From: Prevotella sp.
GTDB lineage: Bacteria; Bacteroidota; Bacteroidia; Bacteroidales; Bacteroidaceae
Length of the DNA stretch: 64,000 bases
Direction: 5' to 3'
Assembly (NCBI GenBank): GCA_024682415.1
Contig: JAIKZG010000018.1
Location: 1 to 64,000, forward strand
The translations under genes and the position numbers were made by a program. The notes under the pieces were generated by a model. That model did not search any database. It was not told where the DNA came from and was given only the letters and a program-made list of their open reading frames with translations. Numbering within the stretch: position 1 is the first letter of the stretch; the number at the start of each line of letters is the position of its first letter. Below are positions 17,551-26,071 of this stretch, in pieces.

Positions 17551-17618
17551 ATCGTATCATTAATATAAATGCAAAATTACGAAGACGATTTAAAAATTGC
17601 AAAGATTACTTGGCTTTT

Positions 17619-17650
17619 TTTGCTGATAAGGAATGATTGTCTTATTTTTG
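17619..17650 (+). promoter_or_regulatory. rsmI promoter
   Basis: TTTG (17619-17622), a 20-base spacer and TATTTTTG (17643-17650) form a consensus pair that ends only 8 bases before the ATG at 17659. The mRNA would be almost leaderless. This also rules out the upstream ATG at 17569 as the start. Confidence 0.7.
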
Positions 17651-17658
17651 TGCACGTT

Positions 17659-18393
17659 ATGGGTATATTATATATCGTCCCCACACCGGTGGGAAATATG
17701 GAAGATATGACGCTTCGCGCCATTCGTATTCTGAAAGAAGCTGATATGATTCTTGCGGAAGATACTCGCACGTCGGGTATTCTTCTCAAGCATTTTGATA
17801 TAAAAAATCATCTTGTGGCTCACCATAAGTTTAATGAGCATGGCACTGCCGCAGGCGTGGTGGAGAAGCTCAAAGCCGGAATGAACATCGCGTGCATAAG
17901 CGATGCGGGCACTCCGGGCATAAGCGATCCTGGGTTCTTCGTGGCTCGTGAGGCTATCAAGGCTGGTATCAAGGTGGAATGCTTGCCGGGCGCTACGGCT
18001 TTCGTGCCGGCATTGGTTTCTTCAGGTCTGCCTTGCGACAGATTCTGTTTCGAGGGCTTTCTGCCTCAGAAGAAAGGTCGCCAGACTCATTTAGAGTCGC
18101 TCGTGGAGGAAACGCGCTCTATGATATTCTATGAGTCGCCTTACCGACTGGTAAAGACACTTACGCAGTTTGCTGAGTTCTTCGGCGAAGAACGCCAAGT
18201 GAGCGTGTGCAGAGAGATATCTAAGGTGCATGAGGAGAGCGTCAGAGGCAGTCTTGCCGAGGTGATAGCTCATTTCACCGAAACTGCTCCGCGTGGTGAA
18301 ATAGTAATCATTCTCGCCGGAAAGGAGAAGGAAGAAAAGGGCGGCAAGAAGGAGAAACTCTCCAACAAGGAGCGCTACGCCAAAACGGAATAA
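17659..18393 (+). CDS. rsmI: 16S rRNA 2'-O-ribose C1402 methyltransferase RsmI
   Basis: RsmI uses S-adenosylmethionine to methylate the ribose of C1402 in the decoding centre. The 244-residue protein starts MGILYIVPTPVGNMEDMT and contains EDTRTSGILLKHF and ISDAGTPGISDPG, then the substrate-site region YESPYRLVKTL. The tetrapyrrole-methylase fold is complete. The C-terminal 20 residues are lysine-rich and low in complexity. The ATG at 17659 is chosen because a strong promoter lies immediately before it. A lipoprotein gene follows after 33 bases and may share the transcript. Confidence 0.95.
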   Translation: MGILYIVPTPVGNMEDMTLRAIRILKEADMILAEDTRTSGILLKHFDIKNHLVAHHKFNEHGTAAGVVEKLKAGMNIACISDAGTPGISDPGFFVAREAIKAGIKVECLPGATAFVPALVSSGLPCDRFCFEGFLPQKKGRQTHLESLVEETRSMIFYESPYRLVKTLTQFAEFFGEERQVSVCREISKVHEESVRGSLAEVIAHFTETAPRGEIVIILAGKEKEEKGGKKEKLSNKERYAKTE

Positions 18394-18426
18394 AGAAAAA
18401 TAGGTAACTAAAAAATGATATAGCTT

Positions 18427-19287
18427 ATGAAAAAAAACATTTTTATTGCATTCGCCTTCGCAACTTTGCTGTTGGCAGGATGTAAAGGACAACCGGACAG
18501 TCAGCGACAGGCGGATAATTCCGCTCAGCGTGATTCATTGGAGAACATTATAGCCCAGAAGGACAATGATATCAACAGCATGATGGGCCTTATGAACGAG
18601 ATTCAGGAAGGATTTCGTGAAATCAACGAGGCTGAGAATCGTGTTAATATAGTGAAAGACGGCGAAGGAGCGAACAAGTCGCAGCAGATAAGAGAGAACA
18701 TCCAGTTTATCGCAAGCAGAATGAAGCAGAACCGTGAGCTTATCGCCAAGCTTCAGAAGCAGCTTCAGGGCAGCTCTCTGAAAGGCACTCAGATGAAGTC
18801 TACGATTGATAATCTCATTAAGCAGCTCGACGAGAAGGATCAGCAGCTTCAGCAGCTCCGCGCTGAACTCGACGCCAAGGATATTCATATCTCTGAGCTT
18901 GATGAGACTATCAACAATCTCAATACCAATGTCTCTGATTTGAGCAACGACAATGCTCAGAAGACACAGACCATCAACACTCAGGACAAGCAGATCAATA
19001 CTGCATGGTATGCTTTCGGCAACAAGCGTGAGCTGAAGGAGCAGGGCATTTACTCAGCAGGCGGTAAAATTTTGCAGGGCAATTTCAATAAGAACTATTT
19101 CACTAAGGTGGACATCCGCGATTTGCACGAGATTAAGTTCTACTCAAAGTCGGCAAGACTGCTCACCGTTCACCCTTCAAGCAGCTACACTCTCTATCGC
19201 GATGCCAACAAGCAATACACTTTGCGCATCACCAATCCACAGGTGTTCTGGAGCACGAGCAAATACCTCGTTGTCCTCGTGAGATAA
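18427..19287 (+). CDS. Coiled-coil lipoprotein of unknown function
   Basis: This 286-residue protein has a signal peptide with lipobox LLLAGC (Cys19), so it is a membrane-anchored lipoprotein. Residues 35-195 are heptad-rich (for example LIKQLDEKDQQLQQLRAELD) and predict a long coiled coil. A compact C-terminal domain of about 90 residues begins INTAWYAFGNKRELKEQG and ends WSTSKYLVVLVR. This layout is seen in conserved Bacteroidota proteins without a known role. A tether or spacer across the periplasm is an inference only. Confidence 0.8.
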   Translation: MKKNIFIAFAFATLLLAGCKGQPDSQRQADNSAQRDSLENIIAQKDNDINSMMGLMNEIQEGFREINEAENRVNIVKDGEGANKSQQIRENIQFIASRMKQNRELIAKLQKQLQGSSLKGTQMKSTIDNLIKQLDEKDQQLQQLRAELDAKDIHISELDETINNLNTNVSDLSNDNAQKTQTINTQDKQINTAWYAFGNKRELKEQGIYSAGGKILQGNFNKNYFTKVDIRDLHEIKFYSKSARLLTVHPSSSYTLYRDANKQYTLRITNPQVFWSTSKYLVVLVR

Positions 19288-19302
19288 AGCAGCCACGGGT
19301 AG

Positions 19303-19366
19303 TATGATGCAAAAGAATGTTAGTGGGTTTGGGAATATCAAATTAAAGCTATACTTTTGCATCATA
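19303..19366. promoter_or_regulatory. trxA promoter spanned by a 13-bp inverted repeat
   Basis: The promoter pair is TTTG (19328-19331), 20 bases, TACTTTTG (19352-19359). Perfect 13-base arms TATGATGCAAAAG (19303-19315) and CTTTTGCATCATA (19354-19366) enclose it, the right arm covering most of the -7 box and the likely start site. This could be an operator pair or, if transcribed from upstream, a hairpin. Confidence 0.6.
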
Positions 19367-19403
19367 TAATATGTTTAATCAATAATTTTTAGAAAGGATA
19401 AAT

Positions 19404-19718
19404 ATGGAAGTTACAATAACAACAGAAAACTTCGAGCAATACAGAAATGGTGAACTGCCATTGGTAGTTGATTTGTGGGCTACATGGTGTGGTCCTTGCC
19501 GCATGGTAGGCCCTGTAGTTACTGAGCTTGCCAATGATTACGACGGCAAAATCGTAGTAGGTAAGTGCGATGTAGAGGAGAATGACGATATCGCTATGGA
19601 ATTTGGCGTGCGCAATATCCCTACTATCTTGTTCTTTAAGGGCGGACAGCTTGTAGATAAGTTTGTAGGCGCAGCCAACAAGGCTACTCTTGACGAGAAA
19701 TTCAAGGCATTGCTGTAA
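19404..19718 (+). CDS. trxA: Thioredoxin
   Basis: This 104-residue cytosolic thioredoxin reduces protein disulfides using electrons from thioredoxin reductase. The active site WCGPC has Cys29 and Cys32. The cis-proline is in VRNIPTILFF, and the buried aspartate in VVDLWATW. The length is standard. It has its own promoter and a strong terminator at 19749-19783, so it is monocistronic. Confidence 0.96.
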   Translation: MEVTITTENFEQYRNGELPLVVDLWATWCGPCRMVGPVVTELANDYDGKIVVGKCDVEENDDIAMEFGVRNIPTILFFKGGQLVDKFVGAANKATLDEKFKALL

Positions 19719-19748
19719 TCAGCTGCCTGATTTACGGATAAACCAATG

Positions 19749-19783
19749 AGTGTGGAGCAGTTTTTGCTTCACACTTATTTTTT
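19749..19783 (+). terminator. trxA terminator
   Basis: The stem AGTGTGGAGC/GCTTCACACT (19749-19758 with 19766-19775) is followed by TTATTTTTTT. Confidence 0.8.
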
Positions 19784-19853
19784 TGTCCGTTAGAATAGGA
19801 AGCTTCCCTGTCGTAAACGGTTTTTATTTATGCAGATTGATAAAACAACGCAC

Positions 19854-19910
19854 TTTTCAGAATTTCCGAACAGCGGAACGATACGTATCTTGGTATTGCT
19901 GTTCTGAAAA
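19854..19910. repeat. Composite inverted repeat next to the sigma-gene terminator
   Basis: TTTTCA/TGAAAA (19854-19859 with 19905-19910) and GAACAGC/GCTGTTC (19868-19874 with 19898-19904) form a stem broken by an eight-base bulge. It sits in the 310-base gap between trxA and the sigma factor, which otherwise holds only two terminators. Function unknown. Confidence 0.4.
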
Positions 19911-19953
19911 AAGTAAATCCCGCTAAGGCATGAACTTTAGCGGGATTTACTTT
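19909..19953 (-). terminator. Terminator of the ECF sigma gene
   Basis: A long stem AAAGTAAATCCCGCTAA/TTAGCGGGATTTACTTT (19910-19926 with 19937-19953) is followed on the minus strand by six U residues. Confidence 0.8.
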
Positions 19954-20028
19954 GCGCGCTTCAATAGATTGCGCTATTTTAATTTATTGTAGCTCATATA
20001 TATTGAGCCGTGTCAATATTTCTTCGTT

Positions 20029-20547
20029 TTAAGCACCTTTTAATTTTTCTTCATCCTGCAAGGCAAGCGAGCGCAGACGGCTCAGGCTGCGGTGCATCAA
20101 GTTGCGCACGCTCTGATAGTTGATACCCATCACTTCGCAGATGTCCTCATACTTGCGCTGCTCAATGTAATAAAGTTGAATGATTTGCTGCTGGCGCGGT
20201 GAAAGAAACTTTACGTATTTCTTCATGTTGCCTATGCGATGGCTTTGCAGCTCCTGTAATTCTAAATCAGCGTCGGAATCAATTATATCTTTCACGTTGT
20301 TGTCGTTGAGATCACATTCTATGTTGTGAGAGTTCTTGCGAAACTCATCGTTGATGCGATTTCTGAGAGATATAAATAGGTAAGATTGAATGTTTGTGAC
20401 CGAGTCAAGATAGTCGCGCTTGGTGAAAAGCTTGATGAAGACATCCTGAATGCAGTCTTTAATCAATTCACGGTCGGCGGTGAAACGAGTGCCGAACGCA
20501 AACAGATTATCAATCTGGCTATCATATAATTCCGAAAAATTAATCAT
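20029..20547 (-). CDS. ECF-type RNA polymerase sigma factor
   Basis: This 172-residue sigma-70 family protein has region 2 at about residues 10-75 (DCIQDVFIKLFTKR and SYLFISLRNRINDEFRK) and region 4 at about 112-160 (LSPRQQQIIQLYYIEQRKYEDICEVMG split over the helix-turn-helix). There is no adjacent FecR-type anti-sigma gene or TonB receptor, which is unusual for Bacteroidota ECF factors. A -7-like TATCTTTG lies upstream at 20638-20631 on the minus strand. The regulon is unknown. Confidence 0.9.
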   Translation of the reverse strand: MINFSELYDSQIDNLFAFGTRFTADRELIKDCIQDVFIKLFTKRDYLDSVTNIQSYLFISLRNRINDEFRKNSHNIECDLNDNNVKDIIDSDADLELQELQSHRIGNMKKYVKFLSPRQQQIIQLYYIEQRKYEDICEVMGINYQSVRNLMHRSLSRLRSLALQDEEKLKGA

Positions 20548-20721
20548 TGCTTATAAAATGGTCGTTAGTTTACATGCTTGGAGCTTAGTTTACACGGTTA
20601 TACTTGTGTGCGTAGCTCTAATTCTGTTAGCAAAGATAATAACAACCCGCAAAAAACAATGGGAAAAATCGGTATTCTTTTATGAATAATCGATATTTTC
20701 CCATTGTAAGTATATCGCTGA

Positions 20722-23700
20722 TTATAATTTTTCTATCCAGAATATCTGTCCTTCTTTTGTGCTACTCATTGAATATGAGCCGTTTACAATAGTATTTTTA
20801 GATATTTCGCGGATTTCGCCTGTTTTGGCGTTGATTTCGCTGACGCGATATCTGCCATCGGCGATTTTTAATGAGATATTCTTTGCTCCAAGAGTGTAAA
20901 CTATATACCCTTTAGATTCATTTCCCATAATTTTGTAATCATCAAATGAGCCAAATGCGTTCATATATACTACATCTTTCAGGAATTTCTCATTGCCGAC
21001 GGGGATATTCGGGCATGAACCTCCGGCCAAAAGTATAGCCCATCCGTAGTCGGGATATTGCTGAGCGAAGAATGTTACCACCTTGTCCTTATAGGCATCG
21101 CGATATTCACGCACGGCTTTGTAGGCTTCTTCAAATCCAGTCTTGCCTACTTTCATCTTGCGCATAAACTGGCGCGGAGCCATGTTGTGACCTGCTGGCG
21201 GCGCCCAAATGCCCTTGGTGTTGTAATGCCAATAGCGAATGTCGATGATGTCTACCACCTTATTATAAATAGCGTCGCTCAGTATGCTGTCCTGAGCGTC
21301 TTTGGTGCAGGCGAGGGCTATAAAATTCTTTTTACCATTCTTGTTTTCCCATTCCTTTACAGTAGAAAGCCAGAATTTCGTGAAGTGCAGAGGGCCTGTA
21401 TATTCATCGCTGATGAGCTGAATGGCATTGCTGTTGCCCTTCAAGTTGTCAAGACACTGGTTGATGTATTGCTTGTGGAGCGGACGAAGCACAGGGTTGT
21501 TTATGTCATAAAATTGTTCTGCCATAAAGATGCGCTTGTCGCCGGCAAACGGAACAGGTTCGGGAAATGTAGTGCCGTTGATGTTGTTCACGGCGCGCCA
21601 AGGGCAGTCCACCCAGTGAGCGCCTGCTTCAAGAATGTTGTGCTGGAAATAGTTTTCCGAGAAAAGCAGCTGACCATATTGCGCGCCCTTGTCGGCATAG
21701 TCGCGCAGACGCTGCCAATACCACTGGTTTGGTTTTGTGAGGTCGTATTTGCTCAGTCCGTCCCACGAAGTGCCGACGCCTGAGCGTGAGAAAGCCTGAT
21801 CGTAGAAAGGTGCCCACACATCTCCGTCGCTGCGGCGTATGCGCTCATGGTCGGTGCGGCGCAGGTCATACCACAGACCATAGTGCTGGTCGAGGATGCA
21901 ATATTTGCCGCGGTTGAGATAGTTCACCACAGAGTCTATTCTGTCGGTCCATCCTGTGCCTTCTCTGCCAGGCACGAAACGAGTGATGGCAGGATAAGCC
22001 TGATTCTTCACGAAATTGTCTTTCACGCGTCCCGACCACCAAGGAATGTTATATTTGTTGCCCACGATGAGCTTGCCGTCGAAAGTGAGCTTGCCGTTTA
22101 CAATGGCATATTCATGCTTCTCTGCCTTTGGCTCTTGCGCTGCCTTTAGCTTTGTGGCGTTTTTCAGACCCTTTGCGCTTACGCTTGCCGTGAAAGGCAC
22201 AGAGTCTATCCACATCTGCATGGTGAGGCGTGGCACGTTGAGCGAGAGTTTAGCCAGTCGGGCTGCCTCTTCAAGTGTCGGGCTGCTCGATGCGTCTTCC
22301 GCTCCTCGTGGCAGAATATATCCGTTGATGGCTTTCTCGCCAAGTCGTTTCTGTAATTGGTCGTAATACAAGCTGCGAGGGTTCACGTGGTCGTTGCTTC
22401 CTGTCCAGTAGCCGTTGCCGGTGAGAGTGCCCCAGCATCCGTTTGCGCTGTTGCGGTCGTCAGCGTCGGGTGAATAGCTTTCTATCGTTGAGGCTGTACA
22501 CTGCCATAGCATGCTGTTGGCGGTGTTCCATCCTGTGCCAAATTGGAATTGCTCAAGGTTGGCAAAGCGAATGTCGTTGCCGTCGATGTTTAATATGTCG
22601 AATAGTAGACCTGTAGCCCATGAGCCGATACTTCCGCTGAATCCCAACGACTCTTCGCCCTCGCACTGCACGAACGCGTTAGGGCCTGCCGCGCAGAATC
22701 CTGCTGCGAAGTCGTGAACGCCATGGCGTGATACGCAGCGCTGAATGAGAGTCTGCTCGCCACGAGTGATGAACACTCCTCTGCGCCATCCTCCGATTTC
22801 TGAAACAGGCTCTTCTGCCACGCAGTCCTCTACGGTAGTTCTGCGGCATTGCTTCTGAATGTTTACCGCGCTTCCGGCGAAATGCCTGAAGTTTACTCGG
22901 CGTACCCAGCAGTCGCTTGTGTTGTCCATGAAGACAGCGTCCCAGCAGTGGTCTTCATCTTTTGCGTTCCAGTCGTTATGAGCCGACATAAGGGTGACGT
23001 TCTCAATACCACATTCCTTTATCTCGCCGTGGTTATATCCTATTATTACCTTTCCTCCGCCATATTCTTTTGAAAGGGTAGAGGTGATAGGCACGTTCAG
23101 CGTAATTTCGTTGCCGTTAATGGCTGTTACGGTTCTGCTCCATGTAATGTCGATGTCGGTAGGTTTCCAGCCTGTGTAGTCAAGACCGCCGCCGAAATCA
23201 CGACATCCGAGCATGTCAATCCATTCCCATGTAGAAGGGCGCGTCACCATAACTCTATCGCCCATCTTCAGCTTTCTGGCATTGCTCACGCTGAATGAAG
23301 TCTTGCCTGCAAGCACCTTTGTATCGGTAATGTTGAGAGTGTCGCCAGTGCGTACATCGTCCTTACCTTCAAAATAGACGAGTGCGCCACGGTCTACACC
23401 TTCTTTTATAATAATGGTCTTATCCCTGCTTGCGCCCCTTATCACAACGCCCGACGCGTTTACTCGCAAGGCTTTGCTTATATGGAATGTGCCCTCGCCG
23501 AGCAGCACAGCTCCGCGAAAACCATTCTTGTCGGCTTTAAGATTTGACACATAGTTGATGGCACGCTGTATCAGCTCTGAGCAGTCGCCGACCTGCGCGT
23601 TTACCACCACTTTGTTAGCTACATTTGGAATAGCCCTTTCCGAGGCATGATAGCCACAGAAAGAATAGTCCATAGGAATGTATACAGGTTTCGGTTTTCT

Positions 23701-23778
23701 GCCTGCCGATATGCTCATGGCGCATAGGGAGAGCAGAAATAATAAAGATGCAATAAACCTTTTCATCGCAATATTCAT
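20722..23778 (-). CDS. Large secreted beta-helix protein with C-terminal putative glycoside hydrolase-like domain
   Basis: This 1018-residue protein has a signal peptide (about residues 1-25, AMSISA). Residues 40-480 look like a right-handed parallel beta-helix of the pectate-lyase-like type (GAVLLGEGTFHISKAL, VVIRGASRDKTIIIKEG and repeated turns). After a proline/alanine-rich linker near 545-560, a second region (about 565-1018) begins YAIVNGKLTFDGKLIVGNK, an opening that resembles Bacteroidota DUF6298-type proteins. It contains aromatic- and acid-rich motifs such as CILDQHYGLWYD and QLLFSENYFQHNILEAGAHW. Substrate is probably a plant polysaccharide, but the reaction is not known. It is monocistronic, with no SusC/SusD beside it. 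Confidence 0.75.
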   Translation of the reverse strand: MNIAMKRFIASLLFLLSLCAMSISAGRKPKPVYIPMDYSFCGYHASERAIPNVANKVVVNAQVGDCSELIQRAINYVSNLKADKNGFRGAVLLGEGTFHISKALRVNASGVVIRGASRDKTIIIKEGVDRGALVYFEGKDDVRTGDTLNITDTKVLAGKTSFSVSNARKLKMGDRVMVTRPSTWEWIDMLGCRDFGGGLDYTGWKPTDIDITWSRTVTAINGNEITLNVPITSTLSKEYGGGKVIIGYNHGEIKECGIENVTLMSAHNDWNAKDEDHCWDAVFMDNTSDCWVRRVNFRHFAGSAVNIQKQCRRTTVEDCVAEEPVSEIGGWRRGVFITRGEQTLIQRCVSRHGVHDFAAGFCAAGPNAFVQCEGEESLGFSGSIGSWATGLLFDILNIDGNDIRFANLEQFQFGTGWNTANSMLWQCTASTIESYSPDADDRNSANGCWGTLTGNGYWTGSNDHVNPRSLYYDQLQKRLGEKAINGYILPRGAEDASSSPTLEEAARLAKLSLNVPRLTMQMWIDSVPFTASVSAKGLKNATKLKAAQEPKAEKHEYAIVNGKLTFDGKLIVGNKYNIPWWSGRVKDNFVKNQAYPAITRFVPGREGTGWTDRIDSVVNYLNRGKYCILDQHYGLWYDLRRTDHERIRRSDGDVWAPFYDQAFSRSGVGTSWDGLSKYDLTKPNQWYWQRLRDYADKGAQYGQLLFSENYFQHNILEAGAHWVDCPWRAVNNINGTTFPEPVPFAGDKRIFMAEQFYDINNPVLRPLHKQYINQCLDNLKGNSNAIQLISDEYTGPLHFTKFWLSTVKEWENKNGKKNFIALACTKDAQDSILSDAIYNKVVDIIDIRYWHYNTKGIWAPPAGHNMAPRQFMRKMKVGKTGFEEAYKAVREYRDAYKDKVVTFFAQQYPDYGWAILLAGGSCPNIPVGNEKFLKDVVYMNAFGSFDDYKIMGNESKGYIVYTLGAKNISLKIADGRYRVSEINAKTGEIREISKNTIVNGSYSMSSTKEGQIFWIEKL

Positions 23779-23848
23779 ATATATCTATTGTTCGTTTTTT
23801 ATAAAAACGGCACGGCAAAAGTGTTGTAACCATTAAAAGCATTTAAGC

Positions 23849-24241
23849 TCAGAGAGATTTCCAAAAGTCAGATGGCAACGCAACATTTTCTAATGGAATA
23901 CACTCTTTGAACATAGGTGCAATCTGGCTTGCAGAATATCCTGCAATGCCACAGCCTATTTGTGTAACCAAGAAGCGTAATTCTGGATGTTGGGTAGCGA
24001 AAGATATGAATCTTTTTATTGCTTCATTCATATTTTGCATACCCTCCATTGTCGGGATGGCATAACTTTGTCCTTGCAATCCTTCTCCTTGTCCCCAGAT
24101 AGCTCCAAACTTTTGTATTGCATAGGCTGCTGCTCCGCCACCATGATAGCCGTTTACATTACTTCCAAATACGAAAATTTCATTTTCCTCAAGATGGTCA
24201 ATATTGTTATTTGAGATTCTTGCATTGTTGTTACATTCCAT
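23849..24241 (-). CDS. Macro-domain-like conserved protein
   Basis: This 130-residue cytosolic protein has IFVFGSNVNGYHGGGAAAYA near residues 22-41, QSYAIPTMEG near 65 and LVTQIGCGIAGYSASQIAPM near 93-110. These match a widespread small family found in bacteria and phages, related in pattern to macro domains that bind ADP-ribose. The actual ligand is unverified. A -7-like TATATTTG lies upstream on the minus strand (24287-24280). Confidence 0.75.
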   Translation of the reverse strand: MECNNNARISNNNIDHLEENEIFVFGSNVNGYHGGGAAAYAIQKFGAIWGQGEGLQGQSYAIPTMEGMQNMNEAIKRFISFATQHPELRFLVTQIGCGIAGYSASQIAPMFKECIPLENVALPSDFWKSL

Positions 24242-24563
24242 AATATATATTAATGTTTAATTGTCTATTGTTTACGCTGCAAATATACATAACCTTTTAA
24301 TTCCTGATAGATTCTTTTGCGTAAAATGTAAATCAATTAATCGGTATCTTTATAAAATGGTTTGCTGTCTTGTCGTTGTTGGCAAAATTATTGGAAATAT
24401 GCAATAGCTGGAACTCTTGCTGCTATGGGTATTTACATTATAAATAAAGGGAAAAATTAGTTATTATTCTTATGCTTAAGAAGCAGCAATACATACAAGG
24501 AACTTTATTCGGAGATATGACAGTGGAAGAGAAACTACTGGTCATACCTGAGCGAAAAATAGA
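24242..24563. other. Gene-poor stretch with possible coding remnants
   Basis: No full gene is visible. An open tail at 24383-24460 (plus strand) reads YWKYAIAGTLAAMGIYIINK before a stop, like the end of a small membrane protein, but no start or upstream body exists in frame. A 37-codon ORF begins at 24472 and runs into the 3' end of the converging permease gene. Both could be decayed pieces of a lost gene. Confidence 0.25.
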
Positions 24564-24585
24564 TTATTCCTTCAATCCCGAATAG
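24472..24585 (+). CDS. Small ORF, 37 residues, doubtful
   Basis: ATG at 24472 opens a frame reading MLKKQQYIQGTLFGDMTVEE and ending at 24585, overlapping the permease stop in antisense by 22 bases. It has no visible promoter and no recognised family. It may be the tail of a decayed gene. Confidence 0.2.
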   Translation: MLKKQQYIQGTLFGDMTVEEKLLVIPERKIDYSFNPE

Positions 24586-25316
24586 CGGTCGAAAGAGTAG
24601 CGGCGAGTGAACCACAGGGCGATGATGGCAGCGAGAAAGGCGGAGCTGTAGATGGCTGCGAGGATGACAATGCCCTTGGTGAGAGCAGTGAAAGGCTCAA
24701 TGCCGCATAGCATCATGGTGACGAAGACGACAACGGAAAGGCTTATAAAGCCCGACAGATTGCGAGTGGCTACTGCAGTGGCGCGCGCTACGGCACGACG
24801 GAAGAAATAGTCTACAGCTTCGTTGTGGGTGGCGCCATTGCCGAGAAGGAAGTTGTAGAGCTGATGATGGTATCTAAGTCCGCTGCAATAGGTGTAGAGA
24901 GTCTTGCCCGTTACACTCGCCATGTTGATGATAAGCAATGCGTTGAACGGAACTACGTATTTATGAAGCAGGCTCTCGCCCCCAAGGATGGCATACATGG
25001 CAAGCGAGCCGATGATGAGCGATGAGGCTATTATGCCGATTGATGTTGGGATGATGTAGCACACCACGTTGAGGCGTGAACGGCGAATGGTGACTGCCGA
25101 CATGATGACGGCAAACACTATTATGGCGAAATAATAAAGCGCGGCGCTATCCCATTTGAAAAGATAGAAGCACACAAGCGCCATAAGGCAAAGCATGGCG
25201 ATGTTGATAGCTACGCCGGTGATAGATTTGGGGAGCAGCATCACGCGGAAGTGATACATTATATAAATAGGTATGACGATAAGCAGTATTACTGTGAGAA
25301 TAATCAGTGTAGACAT
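24564..25316 (-). CDS. fetB: FetB/UPF0014-like ABC transporter permease
   Basis: This 250-residue protein has about seven membrane helices. The central signature MASVTGKTLYTYCSGLRYHH and the following cytoplasmic loop (ATHNEAVDYFFRRAVARA) are like the UPF0014 family, whose E. coli member FetB exports iron together with the ATPase FetA. An ATPase-like gene lies 62 bases upstream on the same strand. The ATPase partner is degenerate, so whether this pair pumps metal is open. Confidence 0.75.
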   Translation of the reverse strand: MSTLIILTVILLIVIPIYIMYHFRVMLLPKSITGVAINIAMLCLMALVCFYLFKWDSAALYYFAIIVFAVIMSAVTIRRSRLNVVCYIIPTSIGIIASSLIIGSLAMYAILGGESLLHKYVVPFNALLIINMASVTGKTLYTYCSGLRYHHQLYNFLLGNGATHNEAVDYFFRRAVARATAVATRNLSGFISLSVVVFVTMMLCGIEPFTALTKGIVILAAIYSSAFLAAIIALWFTRRYSFDRYSGLKE

Positions 25317-25378
25317 AATTTTATAGGTGTTTTTTTAATTATTGTGTTTATATATATGTGTGTTCCGTTTCCGTCGCT

Positions 25379-25990
25379 TTATCCTTTGTAGCTTACGGTG
25401 AGGTTGCAGTCGGCGAGCCTTGTCGTGAGGATGGCTGTGCCCAGCTCTGCCTTGTCGCGCAGATAGTCTTCTATGAGCTGACGGCCATGCTCGTCCTGTC
25501 TGCTCGTAGGCTCATCAAGGAGAAGCACCTTGCGCTTCACGCACGCCACGAGCGAGAGCATTACGCGCTGCAATGTGGCAGAGTCGATAGACTCTATCTC
25601 GGCAGCAAAGAGCGAGTGGTCAATGCCAAGCATGTTCCATTCGCGATAGAGGCTCTGCTTGGTAGCCTGTCGGTGGCGGTTCACCTCAAGGTTCATCAGC
25701 GTGTCGAAAAGCTCGGAAACGTGCATTCCGCTCACGCCGTAGTCTTGTGGCAGATAGCCCATCAGCTTGCGGAAATATTCAGCTGAGCGCGGAGTGAGAA
25801 CATCGCCCTCAAGAGTGATATATCCGCCCATGGTAGGCATCATGCCCATGATACATTTCAGAATTGAGCTTTTGCCACATTCCGCCCTGCCGGCGATTTC
25901 CATTATCTCTCCTTCGCCCACATAGAATGAAAGGTGGCTTGCTATAGGCTTGTCGCCGTTGTTGATGTTTACGTCTTTCAGTTCAAGCAT
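25379..25990 (-). CDS. ABC ATPase, FetA-like, with degenerate signature and H-loop
   Basis: This 203-residue nucleotide-binding domain is the apparent partner of the UPF0014 permease. Walker A GRAECGKSS (about residues 34-42), the Q-loop YLPQD and Walker B KVLLLDEPTS are intact. The LSGGQ signature is replaced by IDSATLQRV, and the H-loop histidine is missing (ILTTRL where ITHD is usual). ATP binding seems kept, but sandwich-dimer hydrolysis should be impaired. A -7-like TAAGTTTG lies upstream on the minus strand (26032-26025). Confidence 0.8.
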   Translation of the reverse strand: MLELKDVNINNGDKPIASHLSFYVGEGEIMEIAGRAECGKSSILKCIMGMMPTMGGYITLEGDVLTPRSAEYFRKLMGYLPQDYGVSGMHVSELFDTLMNLEVNRHRQATKQSLYREWNMLGIDHSLFAAEIESIDSATLQRVMLSLVACVKRKVLLLDEPTSRQDEHGRQLIEDYLRDKAELGTAILTTRLADCNLTVSYKG

Positions 25991-26071
25991 TAGTAAATTG
26001 CGCTTTTTCTGTTTACTGTTATTGCAAACTTACTCAAAAAAGTCGTAACGGGCAATAGTTTCTGCCCGATA

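Noticed and set aside
17569..17658. Longer N-terminus for rsmI starting at 17569
   Set aside because: It would lie upstream of and across a consensus promoter, and it adds 30 residues not seen in the family.
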